The notes beneath the pieces are model-generated. The model did not search any database, was not told the origin of the DNA, and was given only the letters and a program-made list of their open reading frames with translations. A DNA stretch of 64,000 nucleotides from Serilophus lunatus. Its lineage: Eukaryota; Chordata; Aves; Passeriformes; Eurylaimidae. How positions within the stretch are numbered: position 1 is the stretch's first letter; each line of letters opens with the position of its first letter. Shown here piece by piece: positions 1-12,600 of this stretch. The stretch spans positions 3,033,595 through 3,097,594 of the forward strand of contig VXBA01002855.1 in assembly GCA_013399895.1 (NCBI GenBank), written 5' to 3'. The translations under genes and the position numbers were made by a program.

Positions 1-1408
1 TCACATGGTTTTGGTATTGAGAAAAACAAAATAAAACTAATGCACAGAGAGCTGTACTATTGACTAAGCAAGAAATACAGTTTAGCCATGCCTGCTGGCA
101 TATTTTGGCCGAAAGAATGAAATTCCTGTAAACAAATTCCTTCTCCCTACAGAATCTCAACAATAGGTTCTTCTTTCCACCCATGTAGTCCCACTGGAAC
201 TTGCTGCTTCTGTTTTATGCTTCCTTTAGCCAAGAGCTAAACATATTGGGAAATTCAACTATAAAAAGATAGCAAAGTATCCTGCTGTTCAATCCATTCT
301 ATGCTAAGAAAAGGCCAGATAGTTACCAGCCCCACAGTGACACCTGTAATAGCAGCCTCAAATTCTTGTCTCATTGCTACCCAAGCAGTAGGTAAGCAAA
401 ACCCCAAAGAATTACAGAGAAATCTTGATTAATCACAGAAAAATTAAATGGCATTCAAATTGATGAAATACTGTTCTGTTGCTGAACATAAGAGAGGAAA
501 TATTAGCAATGAAAAATGTTGTGCATATCTCCACATTCTAAAGAACAAACTCTGAAAAAATAGTCTCCATAAGAATCACTTTAACCATCATTCTGTTTGT
601 CTTACAATATTGTTTTCTAATTGCAAACCTATCACAGTTGTACAATAAAACAGATTTTCTCCTCCTTTGCACAAGGATGAAATTAATTCTTTTAGGGAGG
701 ACTGATCTTTTTTCCCTATTTCACTCTCACTGTAGCCTTATTTGGAGAACACAGGTGAGATGCAAGAGAGCAGCTAGGTCTTTATACAACTAGGAAGGAC
801 TCTCTCACCCTTTTATGTTTGTAGTTTGTATACTTACCTCCTACAATCATTCCCTTCAATTTCTATACCTAAATATCAATGAGACTCTCATAGCAAGAAA
901 TGAGAAACTATTGGGAAAAATCACAACACAGCATTCAATGCTCATTATTAACCACCGTGATACAGTAAGGACTTTAAATATGAATCAAAGCATACAAAAC
1001 AACTGGTCTAAAAGAACTGGAATGATATCAGCTCACTACTGAGAGTAATCCCACAGGCCTGCAATTCAGTGGGATTTGAGTAGAATGACTGTCAGTGAAT
1101 GCACTGTGAGTCACCTGTGGAAAGTATTCATAGTTCACTTCCAGTGATTTTTGTCACAGAGGAGGTGCTTAAAAATCCATGCAGTTCTGACAGGTACTAA
1201 ACATTTGCAATGCTTGACCCCACACTGAGCATAAGCAATGGCACAGAGTGAACAAGACAAGGAAAGAGGGAAGGAAGACACGAGCATATTAATTATATAA
1301 GACAACTGGTCATTAGGTCATGAGCCTGGTAATTGTAGTTAAGCTACAGAACAATGTGCATCAACCTCATAGTTATTTTTTCCCTTTTTAATAGAAAAAT
1401 CGTAACAG
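1..1408. other. AT-rich non-coding DNA, no gene recognised
   Basis: I see no exon-like segment with good splice borders on either strand. The longest open frame here (815-1042, plus) has no recognisable protein features. In other vertebrates the segment beyond the DYTN 3' end leads to ADAM23, but no ADAM23 exon is recognised here. The stretch is best called intergenic. Confidence 0.5.
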
Positions 1409-2443
1409 TGAATTGATTTTCTGTGGCCAGGCTTTGGTAGCTGGGAGGGCACAGCGGTGGCTTCTGTGAAAAGCTGCTGGAAGCTTCCCCCATATCTGGC
1501 AGAGTCAATGCCAGCTGGAATGATTCCTGATTCCCAATCAGGAATGATAGTAATGCCTCTAGGATAAGATATTTAAGAAAGAAGAATAAAAAGTTTAGAG
1601 GCAGATGAAGATTGCAGCCAGAGAAGAGCAGAGTGAAAGCATGTGAACAACAGTGCTGACACCATTAATGGAGATGGAGGGGCAGGAGGTTTCTACAGGC
1701 GTCAGAGCCCCTGGTGAAGACCATGGTGGAGCATCTGTGCTCCTGCAGCCCATGGAGGACCACAGGGGTGCAGAGATCCACTTGCAGCCCATGAAGCAGT
1801 TCCACGTTGGAGCAGGCAGATGTCTGGGGGGGAGCCATGTTGGAGCAGGATCCTGGCAGGGACCTGCTGGCCCATGGGGAAAGGAGCCTAAAATGGAGCA
1901 GGTTTTCCTGATAGGACTTGTGGCCTTGTGGAGAACCCATGTTGAAGCAGCCTGTGTCTGAAGGACTGCACTCCCTGGAAAAGTGACCCATGTAGCAGGA
2001 GTTTGTGAAGAATTGTTGCCTGTGGGATGGACTCACAATGGAGAAATTCATGAAGGACTGTCTGCTGTAGGAGGCACCTCACAGGGAGCAGGGTGAAGGA
2101 CTCCTCTCTCTAAGCAGCAACTGAAACAACAACTGACTGTAACCCCCGCTCCCCAACTCCCTGTGCCACTGGGGAGGAGGAACTTGGAAGGAGGGAGGTG
2201 AGGGGAGGTTGTCTTCCAGTTTTATTTTACTTCTCATTCCCAAGCTCTGATTCTGTCAGCAATAAATTTACTTTATATCCCCACTCAGAGTCTGATGGTG
2301 ATTAATAAGAGATCTCTCATGGTCCTTATCTCAACTCATGAAACCCTTTGTTGTATTTTCTCTCCTCTGTCCAGCTGCAGAAGGGAGTGAGAAAGCAGCT
2401 TTAGTGGATACCTGGCACCCAGCCAGGGTCAACCTCCTACACA
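1409..2443 (+). mobile_element. LTR-like avian repeat, probably an old solo LTR
   Basis: About 1.03 kb resembling a long terminal repeat that is common in passerine genomes, as I recall it. The 5' part has the characteristic run through GGCTTCTGTGAAAAGCTGCT and AAGCTTCCCCCAT, then a TATA-like ATATTTAAG near 1569. The middle contains repeated phrases around GCAGCCCATGGAGGACC. The 3' part carries the polyadenylation hexamer AATAAA at 2261-2266 and ends with a stretch containing CACCCAGCCAGGGTCAAC and a terminal CA at 2442-2443. The start at TG (1409-1410) is a best guess and I found no clear target-site duplication. Open frames inside (1653-1961 plus; 1665-2051 minus) are by-products of the repeat, not genes. 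Element class and boundaries are inferred from memory, not from a search. Confidence 0.6.
2261..2266 (+). terminator. Polyadenylation hexamer inside the first LTR-like repeat
   Basis: AATAAA sits in the 3' third of the repeat, where the R/U5 region of an LTR normally supplies a poly(A) signal. This is seen directly; whether it is used is unknown. Confidence 0.4.
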
Positions 2444-2740
2444 TGGTATCTGTCATAACAAAATCCCACACTCAAAGGACATAATCAAGCAATATGCCAC
2501 ATCCAGATATTCAGAGATTATAAACTCATCTGAAACTGAAACTCACAAAGTCTTTTTGTGAGTAGGGCAGTGCCTCTCCTCCACCATATCCAGTATCCTG
2601 CTTCTCTGACCCTCCTTTCTTCTGCAACGCTCTTGAAACAAGTTGTTCCTGATTGTTTGGAGAAAGTGCTTTGCATTCGCCTTTGCTGACATCTGTTGGA
2701 ATGAAGGGTAACAAAGAAGGGAGTGAATTTTCGAACAGGT
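2444..2740. other. Spacer between two LTR-like repeats, nothing recognised
   Basis: Short non-coding stretch between the terminal CA of the first repeat and the TG that may open the second. No exon, motif or repeat unit stands out. Confidence 0.4.
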
Positions 2741-4129
2741 TGTTATGGGTTTGGGGGGGTGTTTTGGGTCTCGGGGGTGTCTCAGGGTTTTTGGGGGGGT
2801 TAAAGGGGGAAGGGAAGAGTGTTTTGGAGGGTGTTTGGATGGTTCTCTTGGTGCCCTGTTTAAAACTGGGTTTTTTTAGAAATATGAAGGAAGGACCAAG
2901 ATCGCAGTGTCTGTGGAGCGACGAGACTCTTTGCCATCTCCCCGCTGCCTGGCTTTGGCAGAGGGATGGGAGCAGAGTCGGCATGCCTGCAGCTGAGAGG
3001 CCATTTGGCGTGGCAGGCGCAAAGCTGAGCGTGCAAATCCACTTCTGCCGTTTTCACCGTTTTTCCCGGCAGTTCGGGTGGCAGCGGCAGCCCCAGCTCA
3101 CGGCGGTGGAGAGACACACCGAATGGAACCAGAGCTCCAGCATGCATGCCCGTGGCTCCAGGAAGAGGCAATGGTGCTGGCAGTGGGCAGCAGTGGGGAT
3201 CGGTGGCTGCATCCGTGGTGCCGGTGCCCGCCCCATGCCATGGCACACTGGGCTAGGCTTGGTGGTCACTCGGGCACGGGGCCTGGGTCCCGCACGGTGC
3301 AGCGGTGGGGAGCAGCACGGGGCAGCGGCTTTTTCTTCTGACAGGTGGCTGACAAGAGCCCTGCCGGGAGCAGCTGCAGCTGCACCGCTCCTGCCCCGTG
3401 CTGCCGGGAAGCATGTGGCTGCGACTGCCCCCTCAGGCAGCCCCCACTGCCTGCGGCCGGTTCCTGCGAGCGGCGAGTGCCCGCAGGTGGGGCTGGTGGC
3501 CTCGGGAGTGCCCTCGCAGCCAGCAGCCGGAGGCACATGGCATTTCAGCGGGAACTGCCATTTTGCCTGGAGTGAAGATCCGGAAGAAAGGCGGAGCCCA
3601 GCGCCATCAGCCAATGAGAAGCTAGCTTGGCCAAGAAGAAGACGTCAAATTGTCACAAGATTACGAAGGCATAAAAAGCCCAAACAGGAAAGTCCTCGTT
3701 CTCTTCGGTTTCTTCTTCAGCTGGGAGCAGCACAGCCCCTCTCCTCTCAGCTTCCAGACCATGTGGCTTGACTCCACCCGCTTCCATCAGCACTGGAGCC
3801 AAGCCAGCCAAACCGCAAGTGATAGCTTCCCTGTGGGTCTCCCTAGCAGTGTGCTTTTCACCATTTTCTGTCTTGCAGAGCGTTCAAGAACCAAGAGTGT
3901 ACTACCAGAGAGGCGGCTTCCCTTCCTTCCCCTGCTTCTCGGCTAGCCACCTGGTTTCGAAGAGCAGTTTGTTTTTTTGTTTTCGGCCTGAAATTGTCGG
4001 GAGTTGTATTGTGTATTTTGTCTGGAAGTCCCATAAATTTGTAGTTGAGCCCTAGGCAATAAAATTGTTACCTGCTGTTGAAAATCTGTTCAGTCTTCCG
4101 TCATTGCTGTTGCGCCCCCTTAGTGAAAC
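2741..4129 (+). mobile_element. GC-rich LTR-like element with retroviral-type promoter layout
   Basis: The segment opens with TGTTATGGGTTTGG followed by a G/T-rich run, then turns strikingly GC-rich (about 3080-3600) in otherwise AT-rich DNA. A CCAAT box at 3611-3615 is followed about 55 bases later by a TATA-like ATAAAAAG at 3671-3678, and a poly(A) hexamer AATAAA lies at 4058-4063. This U3-R-U5 order is what an endogenous-retrovirus LTR shows. The candidate 3' end is the CA at about 4128-4129. No internal gag, pol or env sequence is visible, so a solo LTR is likely. A 372-codon open frame (2653-3771, plus) crosses the GC-rich part, but it is low-complexity, has no domain, and starts outside the element; I do not call it a gene. 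Boundaries are approximate and no target-site duplication was confirmed. Confidence 0.5.
3611..3678 (+). promoter_or_regulatory. CCAAT box plus TATA box of the second LTR-like element
   Basis: CCAAT at 3611-3615 and ATAAAAAG at 3671-3678 have the spacing expected of a pol II core promoter. Transcription would start near 3700 and run rightward. This is inferred from motif order only. Confidence 0.45.
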
Positions 4130-5230
4130 AGTAGTTCAAATCACCACACAGTTGTTGCTCAGTCCAAGGCAAAGGCAAGACGTAAGAAAGCAAAGGTCAT
4201 CCTGTTCAAAAACAGAAGCGGCTCATGGCTGCTATCTGAGCCCTAGAAGGGGAACTGAGGATGAGGATGCAGGACCACAGGCAAGGGAAGCTTCAATTCT
4301 TTAAGTAAGCAAAACACTTTACCTCAGGCAATCTGGAAATGGTTAATGCAGGGTTTTGGAAGTTGCAGTGATTAAGCTCACCATCACAACAATAACTCTG
4401 CCCAACTAGTATCCAAGTTCCCTCTTGATCAATGGGAAAAAGTATTTTTGTACTTGAATGATGCATTCATAGGTGTAGTCTTCTATGTCTCATGTCCTCC
4501 TCTCATAGAATAGAGTTAAATACATATCCATTTGATCCTGCAGTGTCAAGCTCAGGCACAACAACTAAGCTCAGTAGCTGTATGATAGGACAACACAAAC
4601 CAATTCTGGCCCAGGAAGTGACTGCTGCAGAACATGGGGTTGGCCCTGAGGGATGGAACAGGAAAACACAAAGAAAACATACCGCATGCCTCCTAGTATT
4701 TCTCAACGTGGGAGTAACATTACCACAAGGTGTCAGCACAGGAAGGAAAAGCAGTGCTGATCTTTCAAATCCCCACTCAGCAGCTCACTCCCTGATAAAG
4801 ACAATGTCAAAACTTATACAGACAAGGACACCATCTGCTAAGAGTGGAAGGTATGAGGATAGTAGCTTACTACTGATTCTTTTATGTCCCACACAAAGGA
4901 TATAAAAGTGGTATCTGTCATAATGAGTAGTTTATCTTTTAATTTTGGTATAGACTTCAGCCTGTATTGTAACATTTGGCCTACAAAGTAATATTTACAG
5001 GGTTAGTGTTAGAGTAGGGCTTCATAAAGGAAACAGAAGTTCAGTGATCTAGTCACAATATGGCAGCAACAATTTGGAAAGTTCATTATCCAACAGTATA
5101 GGTAAGGAAAGAGACTTAATTGGACAACAAAACTGATTTTACTCACTCATATTCACAAGCACAAAATACGTATGTCCAAGTAAACTTTCCAGCATTCACA
5201 CACCAAGGTATATTTATACACAAGGTATGG
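4130..5230. other. Non-coding stretch, nothing recognised
   Basis: Open frames here (for example 4492-4905 plus, 137 codons, and its antisense shadow 4503-4739) have no recognisable domains and no splice context. I looked on the minus strand for the coiled-coil part of DYTN and did not find it. Confidence 0.4.
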
Positions 5231-5815
5231 TCATAATGACTGGCAGGGACATGAAGTACAAGAGATAACAGTCTCTTTAAGTGTCCACGATCTTAGTGTG
5301 ATCATGGGCTGGTTTTTGGATGTATCTTTAGCTCCTTTAGGAGCTGGCAGTGATTGTGACCTTTTGCCTCCTTATTTGGTTGTCGTAGAGGTCTGGTTCA
5401 TTAACTTTACATCATCATCTCTTGTGATGACATCTTCAAATGGCAGTTTGTCTTTTGTTCCAGGCTACCTCTTGTTTTCCTGATTTGATTGTCCTAGGAA
5501 GCTGTGTGTGGAAGTGCTATCATTTTGCTGATCAGTTTATATAGGCTGCATCATCTTTTGCCTTGTTATATTTTCCTTTCCTTCTGATGCTTCCACATCC
5601 ACACTCCCATTCATAGCAATTTTAATGTCTCTACTAGAAATCTCTATACGAATTGATCTGTTCCACTTTCTCACAGATGGAGGATAAGGAAGACTATTTT
5701 GAGGAATTAACTGGTTTTAATGCAGATATTGAGCATCCAGACAGATTCTCATAGTGTTAGCAATAGGATTTTGTTTCGAGAAAGAGAACAATGAAGTGGC
5801 AACAGTACAATGTTT
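5231..5815 (-). pseudogene. Possible decayed C-terminal frame of DYTN
   Basis: On the minus strand, downstream of the DYTN ZZ-domain exon, one frame runs about 195 codons and reads like hydrophilic protein-coding sequence (for example segments EASEGKENITRQKM and LPFEDVITRDDDVKLMNQ). Four in-frame stops interrupt it, at 5717-5719, 5537-5539, 5465-5467 and 5372-5374, and it ends at TGA 5231-5233. No frameshift is needed to join the segments. DYTN in other species ends in a poorly conserved hydrophilic tail encoded downstream of the ZZ exon, so position and strand fit. I cannot align it to a known DYTN tail, and chance remains a real alternative. Confidence 0.3.
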
Positions 5816-6211
5816 CCCTAGACGAAGGGTGATTACAAGGGCAGTCTAATATTCTTTAGTTTCAGTGAAGACAGCAGCTACCCAGGTATTTCACATGAAC
5901 TGCAGGGTTTTGGGAAGGAGACCATGAAGTACAGCTTTCTAGGGAAACTTTCTTAAATGCTTTTCAGATCATTTATTTGAACAGAATGATACTGTTATAT
6001 AGATCCACAACCCTCCTACACCCCATCTGCTGCTGAAAGGAGAAGCTGATCTTCCAAACACAAATTCCCAGGGTTGGACTTCATCATTAGTGTGATGAAA
6101 ACTCAAGTTGCCCATGTAATGAAGCCCAAGTAGGTGAGCTTGGCTGGGCACATGCTGCCTCTTTGTGCCACATCCTTAAATGACAGAGATAAATGAACCA
6201 GAAGGGTTTAC

Positions 6212-6285
6212 AGTAAAGTGGAAAAACTCCAAAAGAAAAAACATTTCAAGTAAAGTGGAAAAACTCTGAAAGAAAAAACATTTCA
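6212..6285. repeat. 37-bp tandem duplication
   Basis: Two adjacent copies, 6212-6248 and 6249-6285, each beginning AGTAAAGTGGAAAAACTC and ending AAAAAACATTTCA. They differ at two positions in the middle. Confidence 0.9.
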
Positions 6286-6677
6286 TGCAGGAGTTTGTAT
6301 AACTTTAGGATTAATTAATTTTTGAATGTTGGGATTGGATGAAGGAGCACTGGGACACACTGAGGAGACTTTTCACAGCTTTAAAGATCATCTGCAATCA
6401 GCAAACTTGCCATGGAAGTCCTTGAGATGATGACTTGTACTAGGATATTTCATGTCTCTATTCAGTTATTTCAGAACAAAAAACTTATTCTAAAGTTAGA
6501 AGCCATCTTTTTTCTTTTTCCTGTCCTACTGTTCCCAGATTAATAGTGCTAATATGTCATGGCTATTATGGCTAATATACATATAATTTTATAATGAATG
6601 TAGTTCAAGAATCTCCTTCCTACTTGCCTACATGAAGAACCTGAACAGTGAAATGAATCAGTACAATAGAGCTCTAC

Positions 6678-9600
6678 CTGCATACAGTGTTCCACAACAG
6701 GATGTGACCTCTTATGTGGTTTGCAGAGTCGGCCAGTGAAAAAGCAGGCTTGGCAAAGGTCAAAATTGAGGCACTTCAAACAGCGATACCTGTGAAGGAG
6801 AACAAAAGGAATAATAACTTCCCCATATGTAAGGACTTGGTGCGAGCTTGACTACTGAAAATCCAGATCCCTTGGCTCTGAAATGCAGAGGAATAGCTTT
6901 GTTAAAATGACGATTTTTCTTAACATTCTCTGAATGCAAGTTATTTTATCCACATGACAATGGACTGTTTTCCAAACCCAACAGTGATTTTGATAACGTC
7001 TATTCATTGCATTGAAATGCAGTCCACAGAAGAAACAGCTTTCTAGCACCATTTTTGGGAATGCAGTTTCAACTTCATATGCTTGTTATGCAGCAGCTTA
7101 CCTCTATCTGCTACTCTCATGGAACTGTAATACTGACTGACATGTAATATACGGTTGACACAGGATTTGCAAGTAAAAAACTAAACATGCAGGAAACTAA
7201 ACTTGCAAGTTTACTATTAGTGAGAAAAGAGAGTAACAGTAAAATTATTTTCTGAGCATTCTGGTCAGAGATAATGGATAGTATTCTTTTTATACCACTA
7301 TACCATTTTCTATCATTACTTAGATGAACAAGATGCTAAGATGGATAACATCATTAGCCAGTTAGTACAACTGGCTACAGGACAAACTATGAAGACATTA
7401 GATACGCAGGTTTAATCAGCTTTACTCTGAACTGCCAGTTTGCCTTCAGCAAGTTTTCATAAACATGTCTGTGCTAGTGAGCTGAAGTGAAGCAGGATGC
7501 AGCCTTGAGCACTAGCCTGTGTTTGTTCTCTCTTTCCCTCTTTTACTAGCTAAATTAGATTACATCCAAAGTTCGTTGCTTAATACATCAATTACAGGCT
7601 GTAAGGTATGCAAACAATGGTAAGAACTATTTATAGGCATGCTAAAAACCACTGACACACCTGAGGCCAGTAATGGGGAAAACTTTGCACACTCTACATC
7701 TAGCTTGGTGAGAAACCATTTCCGTGGCTGATAATCTGTAACACGTAGGGAGCCACAGGAGAACAGCAGGCTCCGATCTCAGCCAAGAGAGGAATTTTTC
7801 TTCGACAATAGCTGAATTCAGAACCTAGAAAAAATACATGTCTCAAGTTCATTCATTTGAAAAGAACTGGTGTCTCATCTACAATTTCTAATAAAAGCTG
7901 TGACACTGGACTTCACTAGCATAGATTTTCCATTCATATAAAGTGTTACTGCTTTCCAAAGGTTTTGGAATAAATCCCAGAGTCTTCAGTAGTAGCCTAC
8001 TGAACACCTTTTCTGTAGATAAAAGTCCTCCCATACTGTGAGACCGATGGTCATCCCTGCCCCTTAAAAGCAGATACTTGGGGATGTTATGTGGTGATAA
8101 ACTCACAGTTTTAATCAATCAGCAACATTCAAAATAATGTCCCAGGACATCAGAATTTCACTCACCCCATGGAAACACTCATGAGTTGCAATTTCCACAC
8201 AAGACAGACTACAGCTTTCTCCCACAATTGCTGGGATCTGCATTAAGAAGAAAGGCTCAGAAACACCCCAATAAAAAACTCACGTTCCCATCATGCTCTG
8301 CTGTGATGTGACAGTACACAGATGGTGAAGCACCTATAGAAATGCCATTTTGCATACTGCTCTGAAAAGAAAACCTATTCATATTCATATCATCAATATG
8401 CAGCTTCATAGCTCAGGATGTCTCAGAATGATTTGCTTCCAGCTCATTTTACTGATAGGGATCAACATACCATGTTGCCACACTGATATTGAAGGACACT
8501 GGGTTTGAACCTCAGGGGCAATTTTCAGATCCCATTTTCAGCACCAGTTCAGCTGGAAACACCTGTATGCTAAGGCACCTTCCTGCAACTGCAAGCTATT
8601 CTACAGAGTACAGACATATGAAGTTTGCAGTCGCCTTAGGAACACTTGCATACAGCTGTTCCCAGGATCTGTAAGACAACAAATGCAGAGGCATTGACTG
8701 ATGCAAGCAGTTACTCTGTCTGAGAAAAGGGGCAGAATTTGATTCTTTTACCTACTTTGAATGGTAGCTCTCTATTGAGAACGTCTATTCACAGAGTATT
8801 CTATTGACTTCAGTCCCATAGGGTAATCTAACATAAAACACATCAATCATGTATTTGTTTTTCCTACAAAATGTGATTTGTAGCAGCATTGCAGTGGCAT
8901 TACCTGATTTAAGTCTGTTAGTAGGCTTCTCAGGGAACTCCGGGTAATCAAGGCCACATTCCCATCAGGGATAGCATAAAACTGGAAGAAAGCTGAAAAC
9001 AAGAGGAAATAAGCTGGAATCCTGGCAGAGCCTGAAGTGTCTTCAAGCTACCTTCGAACTGCGATGGTGACTACAGCCTAGCAAATAAACTCCTCAAGAA
9101 AGTTCTACTTAATTAGCCACCTAACAGGCTCTGAGTGACTACTGTGACAATATTTTCTTCCTATGGCAAGGGAAAGAGAAGGAAAGCAAGGAATTCATCG
9201 CAATTCGTTATTGCCGGCATCTAAGACAGGTAAGGAGGAAAGAAGCAATGAGCTTATTCTCATGGCATTAAGAAAAATAGTTAAATATGTTTATAAAAGA
9301 AACGCCTTATTTAAATTGTGATTTTTTTAAATTGAAAATTGTAATTTGCAAGGAAATACACAATATGCAGTGTGAGAGTATGAAGTCAGTATTTCACTTG
9401 TGGTTCATTTGTCCTCCCTTTTGACCATTTAACTAAGGCAGAAATCTTTGTGCTGCACATTGCACTCGGCTACCTTTACCTGTTATATTTAGTTCTTCAA
9501 GCATGTTTGCCTAACATCTAAAACCTTGCTGGACCAAATATATAAAATAGTTTTCTAATCAAATGAAATTTAGAACCAGGGGTTTTCTTTTCTGAAAGGC

Positions 9601-12600
9601 AAATAGAACTTGGCATGAATTTTTAAGCTCTTCTTATTTTAAACTTTATTATGATCCAAGACTGTACAAAGATGGCTACAGATACTGATGGGGAAGTTTT
9701 ATCCTGCATCAGCCTTTCTCTACAACTATGTAGTCAACATAATTTAATTTTTGCATGGTAGAACTGCATTCTCTTTTAAAGTAAAAATATTACAGTGGAG
9801 ATTTTCAGTACTTCAGGCAGTGTATAAAATCATACATTTCCTACCTCTGTATTTAGCCAGTAGAGTGTCTCCTGAAAGGGCAATTAGTGCAGCTGCAGCA
9901 GATCTAATTTTGACAAACCCTGTACCAGATCTAGGAAAATATAGCAAGTCACACTACATTCACATAAGAATGTAAAAACAAACTTCTAAAGAATAAAATA
10001 TTGCTCTGTTGGAAGACAACTTAAAAAATCATATCCTTTTATATGTATAAATATAACTGATGTAACATTTCAGTGATATTTTATGTCTAGAACTCTTTGT
10101 CACCGAACATAACTTCAGAGTTGACTGTTCCATGATACCATGCAATCATAAACCAAAAAGACACCATCTCCTTCAAAGACCTCACATTTCAAGAAAAATA
10201 TAATTATGCCTTCACAATACATGTCCTAAAAAATTCTGCTCTTCACTTGTGGAAAGCCTTCCCAAATATGGAAGTGAATCCAGGATCCAACCTGGCTTTT
10301 GCATTATATCATCAGGCAGCTTCACTATAGCCCCAGATCTGCGCTAAGCTTTTCAGGGGCTGATTCCATTTAATCTTACTGCAACACAATTTAGTCAAAG
10401 GATACATACAGAAGCAGGACTTTAATTTTGACCATTAGATAGTAAATAACATAGATTTTAGAACCCAACTTTGTGACATAGGCGCCTAATTAAAGAAAAC
10501 ATTATTTTTTTTGTGAAGACTATAAAGATATGAACTGGAAACCACAAATCAGGAAATCCTAGAATTCTATATTTAAGATATCACTTTTGTAAAGCTGTAT
10601 TACTCTTCAGAGTATCATTACATAAAATTGTTTTCAAATCTTTAGATAAACCCACACTGCACAAAGCTGCAATATAATCTCCAAAGTATGAGCTCCACGG
10701 AAAATTGTTGGTCAAAAGCTTCTAGATTTTGAATTTGTTTATTTGGTTTTTCCAGAACTTTCACAGAAAAAAAAGTCCAAGACAAAAACTAAAGTATACA
10801 ATTAAAATCCCTTAAGATATTTGTGTAAGCTTATTAAGTAAACTATCACACAAACACGGAAACTTCTTACGTGTTACTCCTGTGAAATACTTTCCAGTGT
10901 TAATAGTGGAGAAAAACACTCTACAGAGAGAACATTATTACAATAAATTGTAAGAAGCTTTTTCTATCCTATGTACATGTCAAGAAACTTGTGAAAATTT
11001 AAAAAAAAAAATGTAGCAAAAAGAAAATTCCACAGACCTAAGAAACCAGAATAAAAGACCGAGATAGTCCTATTAAGAAGATTCTTCTAAATTGCAGTGC
11101 ACACAAATTACAAACTACTCTTGATGTTTCTAGCTTTGTTTCTTAATACACTGGTTTGTTTTTAGCCTTAATTGATTCTTCTAATTACTAAAAAACACTG
11201 ATAACATGGGACCCTAAGCAGTATTTATCATATTATTAATGAATACTGATTAAAGAAGTGGTCCTGGAGACCCTTTACATCTCACTCACTTTCAGTAACA
11301 AACTTTGCTCTGATGTATGAGGGCATAAATTTCACTCGTGGTAAATGAATCATAAAATGAACTTAGTCTTTGTCTTTTCAATCTGATACAATCACAAACC
11401 AATCTTGTCTTTAGTGAACTAATTTATTATTCGCAAATAATACACAAAAAAAATACATTCTGTGAACTGCTTCCTTATTACTTCCAGAAACTATTTGCCA
11501 TTCACAGGAGCTGATCAGCTTAGTTATGAGACATCAATTTTGTTTCGTAATTGGTTAATGAAGTTTGTAAGACAGAGAATATTGCATAATGAAAAGTGAC
11601 TGGCAAATTGTTAACCTGTGCGTAGGTACTGTCCCCCAGAGGCAAATATGGATTCTTTGTTAGGAGTCTATGAAAATACCTTGGCAGCCAGAAGAGCTAC
11701 TCTCTGTAAAGCTGTTGAGAGAAAACATCAGCATCAACCGGCAGAAGTCTAGACTTCCAAATAGTTTTGGAAACATTTGACCATTGTTTCTCTGATACAC
11801 CTTTGAGCCTCATATTCCGACAGCTGAATTACTCCCAGTTTGTATACCAAGCAAAAATCCATCAAATGTGAGTTTCATATAGAAATGGTATCAGTGGTAG
11901 AGACAGACTTAGTCTAGCAGTACATGGGATGGGAGCAAGATGACCTTTAAGGTCCCTTCCAAAAAACCATTCTATGATTTTATGATACTTCACAACGGAT
12001 TTACATTTATTCATCTTCTTACCTGTCATACAAGGCAATTAGCAGACTCAACGTGAATTCAGCGGCTCTTGGATCTACCTGGCCTGGTTTTTCCGATCTT
12101 GCCCTTTGGAACAGTTTTGTCAATATTCTAGAGATTTGCTGCATGTTCAGAGAAATCTGCTCTTCACTCTGGCTCTGTTCACTTGATAGGAAGTGCTGAA
12201 TCAGTGAAACATCAACCAAATCCACTGTGGGAAAAGTAAAGAAGAAATAAATGAGGATCCTTGCCTTTTCATGAATGGAAGTGTGATAATTAATTAGAAA
12301 TGCCTAGCTAGAATAAGTCTGTAAAGTGAAGTCTAAAACAGTATGCAACATAGAAAGGAAAAGTCTTCCTGGGTTTATGGATGTAGCAAAACTTATGAGG
12401 CTAAAAAGATAGAACAGCTCAACTCAAATTCCCTGAATGTGATTTTAGGATAGCTAGGAAGGGGAGAAAATAACATGATTAATTGCATCCAAACTATAGA
12501 TGAAAGCAGTATGATCAGTTGCATCCAAATTACAGATCCAAGTTTTATTGTATATATAGATAGTACAAAACTACACACCATTCAGTACTGCAGGAAAAAA

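Noticed and set aside
1653..2051. Overlapping open frames on both strands near 1.65-2.05 kb
   Set aside because: They fall within the first LTR-like repeat and arise from its internal repeated phrases.
2653..3771. 372-codon plus-strand open frame, the longest in the window
   Set aside because: It lies largely across the GC-rich LTR-like element, is low in complexity (runs of Gly, Ala, Pro, Arg), has no domain, and has equally long shadows on the other strand. GC-rich sequence with few stops explains it.
11663..11697. Small minus-strand segment with good acceptor and a GTATTT donor, looking like a DYTN exon
   Set aside because: The exon pair 12023-12224 and 9845-9930 already joins in phase with the expected dystrotelin sequence, leaving no room for it.
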